Source of the DNA: Paenibacillus sp. MAEPY2
GTDB taxonomy: Bacteria; Bacillota; Bacilli; Paenibacillales; Paenibacillaceae
Assembly: GCF_000499205.1 (NCBI RefSeq)
Contig: NZ_AWUK01000009.1
Coordinates: forward strand, 1 to 64,000
DNA: 64,000 bases
Direction of reading: 5' to 3'
Shown piece after piece: positions 1-8,360 of the stretch; the first letter of the stretch is position 1; each line of letters opens with the position of its first letter. A program made the translations under genes and the position numbers. The notes below the pieces were generated by a model. The model did no database searches and was not told the DNA's origin. It saw only the letters and a list, made by a program, of their open reading frames with translations.

Positions 1-147
1 TTTATGCTTCGAAATCACACGGTCCGAAGACGCGTACCGATTTCTCAGCGTCGATCTTGCAAGCAAGATCGTTACTCACTCGTTGTTCAGTTTTCAAAGA
101 TCAAACTTGTTTCGTTACTAAGTTTCGTTCGTCTCAGCAACTTTTAT
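1..147 (-). other. rRNA operon leader with boxA antitermination site
   Basis: On the minus strand positions 103-89 read TGATCTTTGAAAACT, followed by GAACAACGAG. This is almost the boxA (nut-like) sequence found in Bacillus rrn leaders, where NusB/NusE assemble an antitermination complex. A near-perfect inverted repeat follows (52-60 with 63-71), as expected of leader stems that are processed by RNases. The 16S start is not in the window, so the rRNA genes must lie beyond the left edge. A 16S-23S spacer is the alternative, but the two promoters directly upstream argue for the leader. Confidence 0.75.
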
Positions 148-176
148 ATCTTATCACATCCGAACCAACTTTGCAA
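148..176 (-). promoter_or_regulatory. rRNA operon promoter P2 (proximal)
   Basis: Minus-strand reading gives -35 TTGCAA (171-176), a 17-nt spacer and -10 TAAGAT (148-153). A run of seven A residues in the minus strand just upstream of the -35 could act as an UP element. Transcription would start near position 141 and run left out of the window. Confidence 0.75.
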
Positions 177-257
177 GCTCTTTTTTTAAGTTTCTTTCGA
201 AGCTTATTCGTTTCGCTTGCCGCACCGTGTTTCTCGTGTTTTCTTGGCCGGAATTAG

Positions 258-286
258 AATATACCATGTGGGGAAATTAATTGCAA
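258..286 (-). promoter_or_regulatory. rRNA operon promoter P1 (upstream)
   Basis: Read on the minus strand this is TTGCAA, a 17-nt spacer, then TATATT, a good sigma-A promoter. It lies 110 bp upstream of a second promoter of the same type, and both point at an rRNA leader. Tandem promoters are usual for rrn operons in Bacillus and relatives. The promoter match is seen; its use for rRNA is inferred from the downstream boxA. Confidence 0.7.
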
Positions 287-641
287 CCCTTAATTAATAA
301 TTAATATTTATTTATTTATAACCATAACCCTGTTAAGCACCCCTATCTTAAAGTGGTAGTCGTTACTGTTCATAGTAAACTGAGTGTCTATTCGTTTTAA
401 CAAACACGATCAAGCAGCTTAAGGAATCATTACTTTTGTATCGCATATACTCAATAACCTCTATATACAGAGATAAGAAATCATGTTTCAGGAAATCTAC
501 ATCTATTAGATAATAACTCTCTCTCCGTGAGAGATGGGTAATGTCTCTAGTATTTGTTCTTTCATATAATAGAATCGTTTTTGAAACAATAGACAGGATT
601 GCAGATATCGCTAGCAACTACCCCATCGCCAGTTTCTCACC
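287..641. other. AT-rich intergenic stretch, no convincing gene
   Basis: This stretch separates the GNAT gene from the rRNA promoters. It is markedly AT-rich, especially 287-330, which could serve as upstream DNA for P1. An 84-codon frame on the minus strand (363-617) has a TTG start, no ribosome binding site and no recognisable family, so I do not call it. No clear terminator hairpin for the GNAT gene was found. Confidence 0.5.
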
Positions 642-1187
642 TCAGCCCCTGAATCTTCCCATCATAACTGTATCGTAATACTGACCGTCCGCATGTCGTC
701 GATCCTTTTTCAATGTCCCCTCTATTTCGAAGCCCATTCTCTTATAAAGCTCCATCGCTTTATCGTTCGTTCCTACCACGTTCAAGCTCATCTTCTCAAT
801 TCCATTTGTATCTGCCCACTCTATCGAAAGTTCAAGTAGTTTCCTGCCGATCCCGTAACCCCAGAACTCTTTCGATATGCAAACGCCAAATTCAACCTTA
901 TGAGAAAATCTCTTTAGATCCACGCCCTCACATCGGGAGTATCCTACAATTTGATCCTTTACGAGGGCGACGAGAAACAGGTTTCTCTTTCTTTCCGTGT
1001 CCAACCGGATTATTTCTTCAAATCCTGTCGGGTCAATGAACCCTTCACCTTGTTCGCGATCCATGTTCTCGGTTTCTCCATCCATCTGTACACGGAGTGA
1101 AGACAATGCCTTAGCATCCTGTTCCTCTGCGGACCTAATTGAATAGGTCAATCCTTTTAAGTTAAACTCCTGTTGATCGATGATCAT
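642..1187 (-). CDS. GNAT family N-acetyltransferase
   Basis: A 181-residue GNAT-fold protein that should transfer an acetyl group from acetyl-CoA to an amine; the acceptor is unknown. The acetyl-CoA binding motif A is visible near residues 102-118 (GVCISKEFWGYGIGRKLLEL), including the Q/R-x-x-G-x-G/A-like core GYGIG. The motif-B-like end follows (AMELYKRMGFEIEGTLKKD). The last part resembles RimI/RimL-type and other small-molecule acetyltransferases. The start ATG has only a weak GGTGGAT upstream. It lies 54 bp downstream of the response regulator and on the same strand, with no hairpin between them, so readthrough is possible. Functional relation to the sugar locus is not evident. Confidence 0.85.
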   Translation of the reverse strand: MIIDQQEFNLKGLTYSIRSAEEQDAKALSSLRVQMDGETENMDREQGEGFIDPTGFEEIIRLDTERKRNLFLVALVKDQIVGYSRCEGVDLKRFSHKVEFGVCISKEFWGYGIGRKLLELSIEWADTNGIEKMSLNVVGTNDKAMELYKRMGFEIEGTLKKDRRHADGQYYDTVMMGRFRG

Positions 1188-1241
1188 ACGATATTATCCA
1201 CCCAATCCACTTTATTTTTTTGCCTAATCCTATTCATAGCT

Positions 1242-2846
1242 CTACCCGATTTCAGACGGACTCTTGCCCGTAAGCATCTTGAACACCTGACTGAAATACG
1301 TCGCGTTGCGAAACCCGGTCATCTCACTAACCTCGTAGACCATGTAATGCCCTGACTGTAACAGTTCCATCGCTCGTTGAATCCGGTACCCGTTCACATA
1401 ACTTACAAAGTTCTCTCCAGTTACTCTTTTGAATAGCTGGCTCAAATATTTGGGGTGTACAAACAGGCCCTTGGCAATGCCTTCAAAACTGATCTCTTCA
1501 GCATAATGAACTTCAACGTACTGTTTCACCTGCTCCACCAGTTTATTGCTTTTTTTCTCGCCCATCTCTTTCCGTGTCTGTTCCATCCAGTTATGAATAA
1601 TGCCATCCATCCAGCATATCAGATCCTGCAGCCCATATTTCGATTGAATTTCCCGCAAAAAACTACTCATCGCTACAGGCGGTGCCAGTGTGGGATAATG
1701 TCGGTTCCAGCTATGAATCAGCGTGTTGAACAGGCTCACCGCCACAACCTGCACATCCTGAATATTGGTACCACTCCCTTCATTCAGCAGTTTGCGAATC
1801 TGAATCCATATTTCCTCTGCCAGATCGGTCCTCATATCCGCCCAGAACTCATTCCAATGACGTAGCAATAGCGAATAATCCGTCACACTCGACGTAGAGG
1901 AATCTGTTGAATCATAACGATATACGCGGCTCCCACCCTGAAACTCTGCTTTTTCCAGCGCATCCCTGCTCTCCAGATAGGAGTCCATCACTTCACATAA
2001 GTGACCTTTGGACGTCCCAATACCTGCACTCATTTCGATCTTGAGATACGTAAAAATCTGATCAATCATCCGTTCAACAATCGACTCCATATGTTCTAGC
2101 AGATCCTTCTCACTAAATAGAAGCAGTACAAACACCTGATCCGAATAGTCCACGATCTCCACCTGGCATTCATTTAGTTGCGAAGTCTGCTCCCTGACGG
2201 TCTCCTGAATAATATCTGCTGCCCCATACCTTAATAGCTGCCAGTCCCGCTCTTTCATCCGTGTCAGAAATGCAGGCCGATACAACTGCAAACTGATGGC
2301 GCGTACCTGAGCAGGCATACGAATACCCACATAATCCATACGCTCTGCAGGCAATTCCTCTTCCTTATAGCGAGTAGTTAACAGTTCATGGAGAAACAAT
2401 TTGCGCAGATAGGGAACCACCCGCCCAATCTCCTGTTTGTACGTCCGCTCCAGCTGCTCATGCCGCTCACGCACATCCTGTTCCAGTAATACCTCACGCA
2501 AAACAGACTCAATCTCCTCCACTTCAGCGGGTTTCAGCAAAAAATGATTTACACCCCAGCGCATAGCCGCCCGGGCATTCTCGAATTCATCATATCCGCT
2601 AAGGATGATGATCGGCAGATGAGGATGGTCCCGCCTCAATGTTTGCGTGACCTCAAGCCCTGTCATGCCTGGCATATAGACATCCGTCATCACCAGATCC
2701 GGACGCAGCCGATGGAACAGCTCCAGTGCATCCATGCCATTGGAAGCCGTTCCTGCGATGCTAAGGCCAAGAGAGGGCCAATTAATATGATCGGTTAATG
2801 CTTTTACAATATGCGGATCATCGTCTACAAGCATAATGGTTTTCAT
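1242..2846 (-). CDS. YesN-like response regulator, REC + AraC HTH
   Basis: A 534-residue cytoplasmic response regulator. The receiver domain (1-120) shows the acidic pocket DDD at 8-10, phosphoacceptor D55 in MTDVYMPG, S83 and K105 (LLKPAEVEE). A long linker (about 120-430) follows, and the last 100 residues form a double AraC-type helix-turn-helix with the YLSQLFKRVTGENF and YFSQVFKMLTGKSPSE signatures. Its start overlaps the stop of the kinase gene by 4 bp, so the two are translationally coupled. By analogy with YesMN it should activate the ABC transporter and hydrolase genes of this locus on sensing an oligosaccharide. Confidence 0.93.
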   Translation of the reverse strand: MKTIMLVDDDPHIVKALTDHINWPSLGLSIAGTASNGMDALELFHRLRPDLVMTDVYMPGMTGLEVTQTLRRDHPHLPIIILSGYDEFENARAAMRWGVNHFLLKPAEVEEIESVLREVLLEQDVRERHEQLERTYKQEIGRVVPYLRKLFLHELLTTRYKEEELPAERMDYVGIRMPAQVRAISLQLYRPAFLTRMKERDWQLLRYGAADIIQETVREQTSQLNECQVEIVDYSDQVFVLLLFSEKDLLEHMESIVERMIDQIFTYLKIEMSAGIGTSKGHLCEVMDSYLESRDALEKAEFQGGSRVYRYDSTDSSTSSVTDYSLLLRHWNEFWADMRTDLAEEIWIQIRKLLNEGSGTNIQDVQVVAVSLFNTLIHSWNRHYPTLAPPVAMSSFLREIQSKYGLQDLICWMDGIIHNWMEQTRKEMGEKKSNKLVEQVKQYVEVHYAEEISFEGIAKGLFVHPKYLSQLFKRVTGENFVSYVNGYRIQRAMELLQSGHYMVYEVSEMTGFRNATYFSQVFKMLTGKSPSEIG

Positions 2847-4834
2847 TCATTTTCACCGTCCAGCCAAAAGTTTAATTGCTCCTCCGTCTCAATGCGCGGC
2901 AGTGTAATGGTCACCTCTACCCCGCCTGATTCACCTGCACGTATATCAACACCATTCCCGGCGCCACAATACAGCTGAATGCGCTGATGTACATTTCGTA
3001 TACCAATCCCAGACGTCTCTTCCAGCTTCCAATCTTCAGGCAGGCCCTGTCCGTTATCCATAATGCGAATGATGATTTTGGGTGCGTGCGCAGACTTTCT
3101 GGGCGGACGATAGCCCATGGATTGAATGCCCCGTTCCGTTAACTCTGGTGACTCGATGATAAGGCTGGTTGGCGAATCCTTCGCCTCAGGTAAATTGCTG
3201 CTCTCCGATTCCTGCATATCCACCTGTATGCGAAGTTTCCCTTCCTTCGGATGCCCATGCATGACCGCATTCTCGATAAAGGGCTGCAAAATGATTTTGG
3301 GAATGTAGCACCCGCGCACTAGCGGATCGATATGTTCCTGATAATCAATGGAGAACGGCAGCCGCTCGGACTGAATGCTAACGTAACAACGGGCATGCTC
3401 CAGCTCATCACGCACCCGGATAAATAGTTTGCCTCCGCTCAATCCAATACGTAAAAGTTTGCTGAGTTGCACAATCATACGGCTGATATCCTTGGCTTCA
3501 TAATCGAGAGCACGCCAGTGAATCATGTCGAGTGTGTTGTAGAGAAAATGCGGTTTGATTTGCGCCTCCAGCAAACCGGTCTGGGCTTCACGCTTCGCGC
3601 GGCTCTCTTCCTTGACCTGGTCCATTAGCTCTGTCAGCTGTGAAGCCATATGGTTAAAACCATACGCCAAATGGGCATATTCCTCGGTGAACGAAAGCTG
3701 AACCCGGGTATTGAAGTCCCCTTTTTCCAGTTGCCTCATCCGTTTGATCAGCTGACGCAAGGGGCGAACAATCCGCCGCACGAACAAATACGCGAGTATC
3801 GCCGAGCATAATAACCCCAGTACGGCTATTCCAAGGACCTGCCATCCTGCCTGCCTCACAGGAGATAACAGTGTGTGCACAGGGATAGTCTGTACCAGAC
3901 GCCACTGAAGCATGGCAGGTCTTGAATATAGAACAAGCTGCGCCCCACCGGGCTTGCCGGAAACCACTTCAAATCCGTCCTCTCCATGTTCAACATGCTC
4001 CTGAATCCATGCACGATCTACAACAGGTTCACTTTCTCTAGCAGCAGATGCATTAATAGAAGAAAAAAGTTTGGAGGCTTCATTGGTTGAGCTCAACTCC
4101 CTACCAGACGCTACCTCTAAATTGTTATCGCCCATCTGCATGACGACGTTGCCTGCGGTATCCACCAACAGTACCTGTCCATCCAGCACCATGGGCAGAT
4201 CCGCAAATCGGCGAACAATATCCTCGCGACTCAGGCGGATGAGCACGTAGGCCACCGTCCCGCCCCGGCTATCAAAGATTCGCTGGGCGTATCCGATTAG
4301 CGATTGGCCAGACTCATTTTCCCGTAGAGGTACCCAGGCCGCGTCCGCCTGCTGTAGTGCAGCAAACCATGAATCACCGGCAATCGTATCCACTGGATAG
4401 ATGCGATCAGCCATTGTGACGGTGACACCGTTGAAGGCATCCGTATACAACTCTATTGATGTAATGCCTTCACTAACTACCAACGTGTGCTCCAGTATTT
4501 TGGATACCTCGCGCCGTTGGTGAATCTGTGTCAGCCTTCCCGTCCCCTTTGTTTCCAGCAGATTGGACAGCTCACGGTTGCTCGCCAGAGCATAGGCCGT
4601 CCCTGTCACACCTGTAATAAAATCAAACCCCCGGCGCGTACTCTCATTCAGGAGAGCCAGCCTCGCTTTACTAATCTCGGTAAACGTGACGGCAGAGAAT
4701 GACTGATATGCCAGCCAGACAATAACAGAGACGAGCAGCAGGTTAAACGCAATAAAGCAAGTCACCATCAACGTGGAGAGCTTGCTTTGTTGCAGCTTTC
4801 GATTTAGGAATAACGACAATCTTCGTTTCCGCAT
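2843..4834 (-). CDS. YesM-like sensor histidine kinase
   Basis: A 663-residue membrane kinase. TM1 is about 22-45, followed by an extracellular Cache-like sensor (46-330), TM2 (about 331-352), HAMP (353-405), a His_kinase domain with H429 in QIKPHFLYNTLD, and an HATPase domain with N522 (PFIENAVMHG), DNGQGLP and GIGIRNVHQR boxes. This is the LytS/YesM class used with AraC-type regulators beside carbohydrate ABC systems. It starts 27 bp after the permease stop and no clear ribosome binding site precedes the ATG, so low-level translation by reinitiation is likely. The signal is inferred to be a pectin-derived oligosaccharide or the loaded binding protein. Confidence 0.93.
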   Translation of the reverse strand: MRKRRLSLFLNRKLQQSKLSTLMVTCFIAFNLLLVSVIVWLAYQSFSAVTFTEISKARLALLNESTRRGFDFITGVTGTAYALASNRELSNLLETKGTGRLTQIHQRREVSKILEHTLVVSEGITSIELYTDAFNGVTVTMADRIYPVDTIAGDSWFAALQQADAAWVPLRENESGQSLIGYAQRIFDSRGGTVAYVLIRLSREDIVRRFADLPMVLDGQVLLVDTAGNVVMQMGDNNLEVASGRELSSTNEASKLFSSINASAARESEPVVDRAWIQEHVEHGEDGFEVVSGKPGGAQLVLYSRPAMLQWRLVQTIPVHTLLSPVRQAGWQVLGIAVLGLLCSAILAYLFVRRIVRPLRQLIKRMRQLEKGDFNTRVQLSFTEEYAHLAYGFNHMASQLTELMDQVKEESRAKREAQTGLLEAQIKPHFLYNTLDMIHWRALDYEAKDISRMIVQLSKLLRIGLSGGKLFIRVRDELEHARCYVSIQSERLPFSIDYQEHIDPLVRGCYIPKIILQPFIENAVMHGHPKEGKLRIQVDMQESESSNLPEAKDSPTSLIIESPELTERGIQSMGYRPPRKSAHAPKIIIRIMDNGQGLPEDWKLEETSGIGIRNVHQRIQLYCGAGNGVDIRAGESGGVEVTITLPRIETEEQLNFWLDGENE

Positions 4835-4861
4835 GTGGAATCAACTCGTTTCGTCTTGGAA

Positions 4862-5710
4862 TTACCCTTTGAGCCCGGAGGTCGCGATTCCTTCCACGAA
4901 GTACTTTTGACACACGATAAATACGATAAAGCAAGGCACCAGCGACAGCACTGACATTGCAAACATTGGACCCCAATCGGACTGGGAGCTGGAATCGAGG
5001 AACAGGCGAAGGCCCAGCGGCACCGTGTATTTGCTGACATCACTCAGATAGATCAACTGGCTGAAGAAATCGTCCCATGTCCACAAAAAAGTAAAGATCA
5101 TCGTCGTTACCAGCGCCGGAAAGGCCAGCGGAATGATAATTTTGGTGTAAATTCGTACAGGACCACATCCATCAATCGTAGCCGCTTCATCCAGCTCTTT
5201 GGGCAATCCCCGGAAGAACTGGACCATTAGGAAAATGAAGAACGCATCGGTGGCCAGCCATTTCGGCACTACCAAAGGCAGATACGTATTCACCCATTCC
5301 AGATGGTTAAACAGAATATATTGGGGGATTAACGTCACATGATGTGGCAACATGATCGTCATGAGCATCAAGCCAAAGCAAATCGCTTTGAACCGAAAAT
5401 TCAATCGGGCAAAGGCGTATGCCGCCATCGAGCAAGAGATGACATTGCCAAGCACAGCGCCCAGCGACAGGACAACCGAGTTGGTTAGAAAACGGGAAAA
5501 AGGATTGCCCTGAATTCCCGTCCAGCCATTGATGTAATTTTGCCAATTCCATTCTTGGGGCCAGAACCAGGTTTCGGTGAAGATCATATGTCCCGGTTTG
5601 AAAGAACTGCCCAGCATCCAGAGCACCGGATAAAGCATGACAAAGGCAATGCCCGAGATCAGTACATGTTTGGCGACTACCCACGCAGCAGAGTTTCGTT
5701 GTCCAATCAT
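4862..5710 (-). CDS. carbohydrate ABC transporter permease (MalG/UgpE type)
   Basis: A 282-residue inner-membrane permease of the CUT1 family with about six transmembrane helices. The EAA loop that contacts the ATPase is visible at about 174-200 (DEAATIDGCGPVRIYTKIII). It starts in a 4-bp ATGA overlap with the other permease, so the pair is co-translated. No ATPase gene is present in the locus; CUT1 systems of Firmicutes commonly share one MsmX-type ATPase encoded elsewhere. Confidence 0.93.
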   Translation of the reverse strand: MIGQRNSAAWVVAKHVLISGIAFVMLYPVLWMLGSSFKPGHMIFTETWFWPQEWNWQNYINGWTGIQGNPFSRFLTNSVVLSLGAVLGNVISCSMAAYAFARLNFRFKAICFGLMLMTIMLPHHVTLIPQYILFNHLEWVNTYLPLVVPKWLATDAFFIFLMVQFFRGLPKELDEAATIDGCGPVRIYTKIIIPLAFPALVTTMIFTFLWTWDDFFSQLIYLSDVSKYTVPLGLRLFLDSSSQSDWGPMFAMSVLSLVPCFIVFIVCQKYFVEGIATSGLKG

Positions 5711-6657
5711 GATTTTCCACCATCCTCATAGTGCACCCACAGCTTGCTGCTGCGGAATACCAGCAATGTAAAGATACCGATCAGGATCACCAGCACCCAG
5801 GCCATCGCAGATGCATAACCCATCTGGAAGAACGAAAAGCCCTTTTTGTACAGATATAGAGAGTACATTAATGTGGAATTGACAGGCCCCCCGCTACCAT
5901 TACTGATGACAAAAGCCTGAGTAAAGGACTGGAAGGACGTGATCAGCTGCATCACGAGATTGAAAAAGATCACCGGTGACAGAATCGGCAGTGTGATATA
6001 AAAGAATCGCCGGAGTGGTCCGGCACCGTCAACCGCAGAAGCTTCGTCATATTCAGGTGGAATCTGCTTCAAACCTGCCAGGAAAATAATCATCGACGAT
6101 CCGAACTGCCATACCGACAGCAGCACGATTGAATACAGGGCATACTTCGGGTTGGCGACCCAATCAGGTGCTTTAATGCCGATCATGGCGAGCAAACCAT
6201 TAAGAAGTCCATCCCCGCCCAGCATTTTGCGCCACAGCATCGCAATGGCTACACTGCCCCCAAGCAGAGTTGGGATGTAATACACCGTACGGTAGATGCC
6301 AAGCCCCCGAATGCCCTTGTTCAACAGCATTGCCACCAGCAGGGCAAAGATTAGCTTGATGGGTACAGATACGGCGACATACGTAAATGTGACTTTGAGT
6401 GATTGAATGAATAACTTATCCGATGTAAACATCGTGGTGTAGTTATCCAGACCGACCCAGGAAGGGGCGGCCAGGATACTATAGTCGGTGAACGAAATGT
6501 ATAAGGAAACGAGCATCGGGCCAAGTGTCAGAAACAATAAACCAACCAGCCATGGTGCAAGAAACAGAAGGGCCGCTCCATTATGGGCATATCTCCGTTT
6601 CACCCGCCGGGATGCCACACGCTCGGTTCGGGCTTGAGTGACCTGTGTTGTACTCAT
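5707..6657 (-). CDS. carbohydrate ABC transporter permease (MalF/UgpA type)
   Basis: A 316-residue permease that pairs with the following one to form the channel. It has a positively charged cytoplasmic N terminus (1-28), six predicted membrane spans and an EAA loop at about 201-228 (YDEASAVDGAGPLRRFFYIT). The ATG is preceded by GGGGAGG at a good distance. It lies 46 bp after the binding-protein gene on the same transcript. Confidence 0.93.
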   Translation of the reverse strand: MSTTQVTQARTERVASRRVKRRYAHNGAALLFLAPWLVGLLFLTLGPMLVSLYISFTDYSILAAPSWVGLDNYTTMFTSDKLFIQSLKVTFTYVAVSVPIKLIFALLVAMLLNKGIRGLGIYRTVYYIPTLLGGSVAIAMLWRKMLGGDGLLNGLLAMIGIKAPDWVANPKYALYSIVLLSVWQFGSSMIIFLAGLKQIPPEYDEASAVDGAGPLRRFFYITLPILSPVIFFNLVMQLITSFQSFTQAFVISNGSGGPVNSTLMYSLYLYKKGFSFFQMGYASAMAWVLVILIGIFTLLVFRSSKLWVHYEDGGKS

Positions 6658-6703
6658 CTTCGCAACCTCCCCGCGGAATATGAAGTATGGAACCGTTCAA
6701 GTG

Positions 6704-8041
6704 TCATTGACTCGACGCAAGTGTCGCTTTGGCACCTTCAATAAACTGCGCAATTACATCCGGTGTGTTGCTTTGACCAAAGGCGATCTGCTCGCTTGCA
6801 CTTTTGAAGCTGGTATCCACTTCGGAAAAACCTTGCGGGTAGGGTGGATCAATCTCACTGGAGTTTTTCGAAACGACATCGATAAATTGGAAGATCGCCT
6901 GCTCCGCTTCGGGCAGCGTAGGCTGCATCTTCTCACGGATGCTGGAATTGACGGGTACTCCGCGCTCCGAACCGAGAATAGCAGTAGCTTCGGGATCATT
7001 CACCATGAAGTCGATAAACATCGCCACTTCCTTCGGATGTTTCGTTTTGCCATAACCGGACAGGAACTGGCCCGCTTTCAGGTATTCACCGATTTGCTTT
7101 TCATCCACACCATGCGGAAGCACTTGTATCCCGAGCTTATGATCCTGATTTTTGTTCACCTGCTGGAACGTCAGCAATTGATTAGACCAGGCAAAATCCA
7201 TGGCTGCTGTACCAAGCGAAATCGGGCGTGTTTCCAGTGCATTTGTCGTGGATGCCGTCACTTCTGCAGAGGTCGCTCCCCCGTTCTCACGAAGTGCCCC
7301 CCACATGTCAAACCATTGCTGAAGCTCTTCACTGGTAGCTGTCAGTGTCCCGCCATCAAATAGGCCTTTGCCTGTTTGCCGGATAAATACTTCAAACATG
7401 TTGGTGGTTCCCGAAACATCTGCCGAACCGTAGAAACCATCACCCTTCTCTGCTGCAATCTTGGCAGCGACATCGCTAAAATCCTTCCACGTCCAGCTTT
7501 CCTGCGGCTCCTCGATCCCGAGCTCCTTGAATACGGTCGCGTCGTAGATGACACCTGGTGCGTTTACACCTAATGTAATCGCGTATAATTTATCGTCAAT
7601 TGATCCGGCTTTGAGCATGCTTTTGTCATGATCGTCTGTACGCAGCTCTTTGCTCTCTGCATATGGGGTCAGGTCAAGTAAAGCACCACGCCTGGCAAAA
7701 TCGGTAAGAAAGGCATAATCCATCTGTATGATATCTGGCGCATTGGAACCGGCTACCTGTGTGGTCAGCTTGTCAAAGTATCCGTCCCAACCGGAATATT
7801 CTGGTTTGATGGTAATGCCAGGGTGTTTCTCCTCAAACAGCTTGATCACTTTGGTCGTAAGATCGTGTCGAGTCTGCGATCCCCACCAGGTCATACGAAG
7901 TTCAATTTTGCCGGAAGCCTCACCATCATCCCCTCCTTCATTGGAAGAAGCAGTTTGTCCTGAAGATCCTCCGGAACAGGCTGTAGCGAACATTAATAGG
8001 GATAGGCAGAGCAGGGTTACCCACTTTTTGGTATTCAGCAT
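6704..8041 (-). CDS. extracellular sugar-binding lipoprotein (CUT1)
   Basis: A 445-residue solute-binding protein. It carries a lipoprotein signal peptide with lipobox ending at C22 (LLMFATAC), a Gly/Ser-rich tether and then a typical family-1 extracellular binding fold (MTWWGSQTRHDLTTKVIKLF; DIIQMDYAFL). It should sit on the outer face of the membrane and deliver oligosaccharides to the two permeases. It is the first gene of the five-gene operon and has the strongest ribosome binding site (GGGGAGG). The adjacent glycuronyl hydrolase suggests rhamnogalacturonan or pectin fragments, but the ligand is not proven by sequence. Confidence 0.93.
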   Translation of the reverse strand: MLNTKKWVTLLCLSLLMFATACSGGSSGQTASSNEGGDDGEASGKIELRMTWWGSQTRHDLTTKVIKLFEEKHPGITIKPEYSGWDGYFDKLTTQVAGSNAPDIIQMDYAFLTDFARRGALLDLTPYAESKELRTDDHDKSMLKAGSIDDKLYAITLGVNAPGVIYDATVFKELGIEEPQESWTWKDFSDVAAKIAAEKGDGFYGSADVSGTTNMFEVFIRQTGKGLFDGGTLTATSEELQQWFDMWGALRENGGATSAEVTASTTNALETRPISLGTAAMDFAWSNQLLTFQQVNKNQDHKLGIQVLPHGVDEKQIGEYLKAGQFLSGYGKTKHPKEVAMFIDFMVNDPEATAILGSERGVPVNSSIREKMQPTLPEAEQAIFQFIDVVSKNSSEIDPPYPQGFSEVDTSFKSASEQIAFGQSNTPDVIAQFIEGAKATLASSQ

Positions 8042-8069
8042 GAATGAATTTCCTCCCCTTTTGCTATTT

Positions 8070-8084
8070 TGGAATCGCTTACAA
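8070..8084 (-). promoter_or_regulatory. cre site (CcpA catabolite repression)
   Basis: Minus-strand TTGTAAGCGATTCCA fits the degenerate cre consensus WTGNAANCGNWNNCW at every fixed position. It lies between the inferred promoter (8115-8143) and the start of the binding-protein gene, where CcpA would block elongation. The operon is therefore probably repressed by glucose. Confidence 0.8.
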
Positions 8085-8114
8085 AACTATTGTAACGGCC
8101 TATGGCTGCTCATG

Positions 8115-8143
8115 ACATAAACAAAAGTAAGCTTTCCTGTCAA
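8115..8143 (-). promoter_or_regulatory. candidate promoter of the sugar ABC / YesMN operon
   Basis: The minus strand reads TTGACA (8138-8143), a 17-nt spacer and TTATGT (8115-8120). The -35 is perfect and the -10 weak, as is common for promoters needing an AraC-type activator. The cre site lies about 30 bp downstream. Confidence 0.5.
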
Positions 8144-8247
8144 AAAAGTAAGGGGTTGGGACAAAGGTCCATTCAATCGAGCATTTGCATAGATCCAAAG
8201 GTCGCCTTTCATTCAGCAAGATATAGATCGATATTCATAGTGATTAA

Positions 8248-8279
8248 ATAACCACCAGGAATGATGCCCCGGTGGTTAT
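8248..8279 (-). terminator. terminator-like hairpin after the glycuronyl hydrolase
   Basis: Nine-base arms ATAACCACC and GGTGGTTAT pair across a 14-nt loop about 80 bp beyond the hydrolase stop. The T-run on the minus strand is short (TTATTTAAT), so termination may be incomplete. The rest of 8144-8360 shows nothing else I can name. Confidence 0.5.
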
Positions 8280-8360
8280 CATATATACTACAATCTTTAT
8301 ACAGCGGGCCGTGCCTCGCTACATCTCAACGGTGGTCCTTTACTGATTTTACTACCCCTT

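Noticed and set aside
4-257. Two short plus-strand frames over the rRNA leader
   Set aside because: They lie antisense to a clear promoter/boxA region and have no ribosome binding sites.
363-617. 84-codon frame on the minus strand next to the rRNA promoters
   Set aside because: TTG start, no ribosome binding site, AT-rich composition unlike coding neighbours and no family resemblance.
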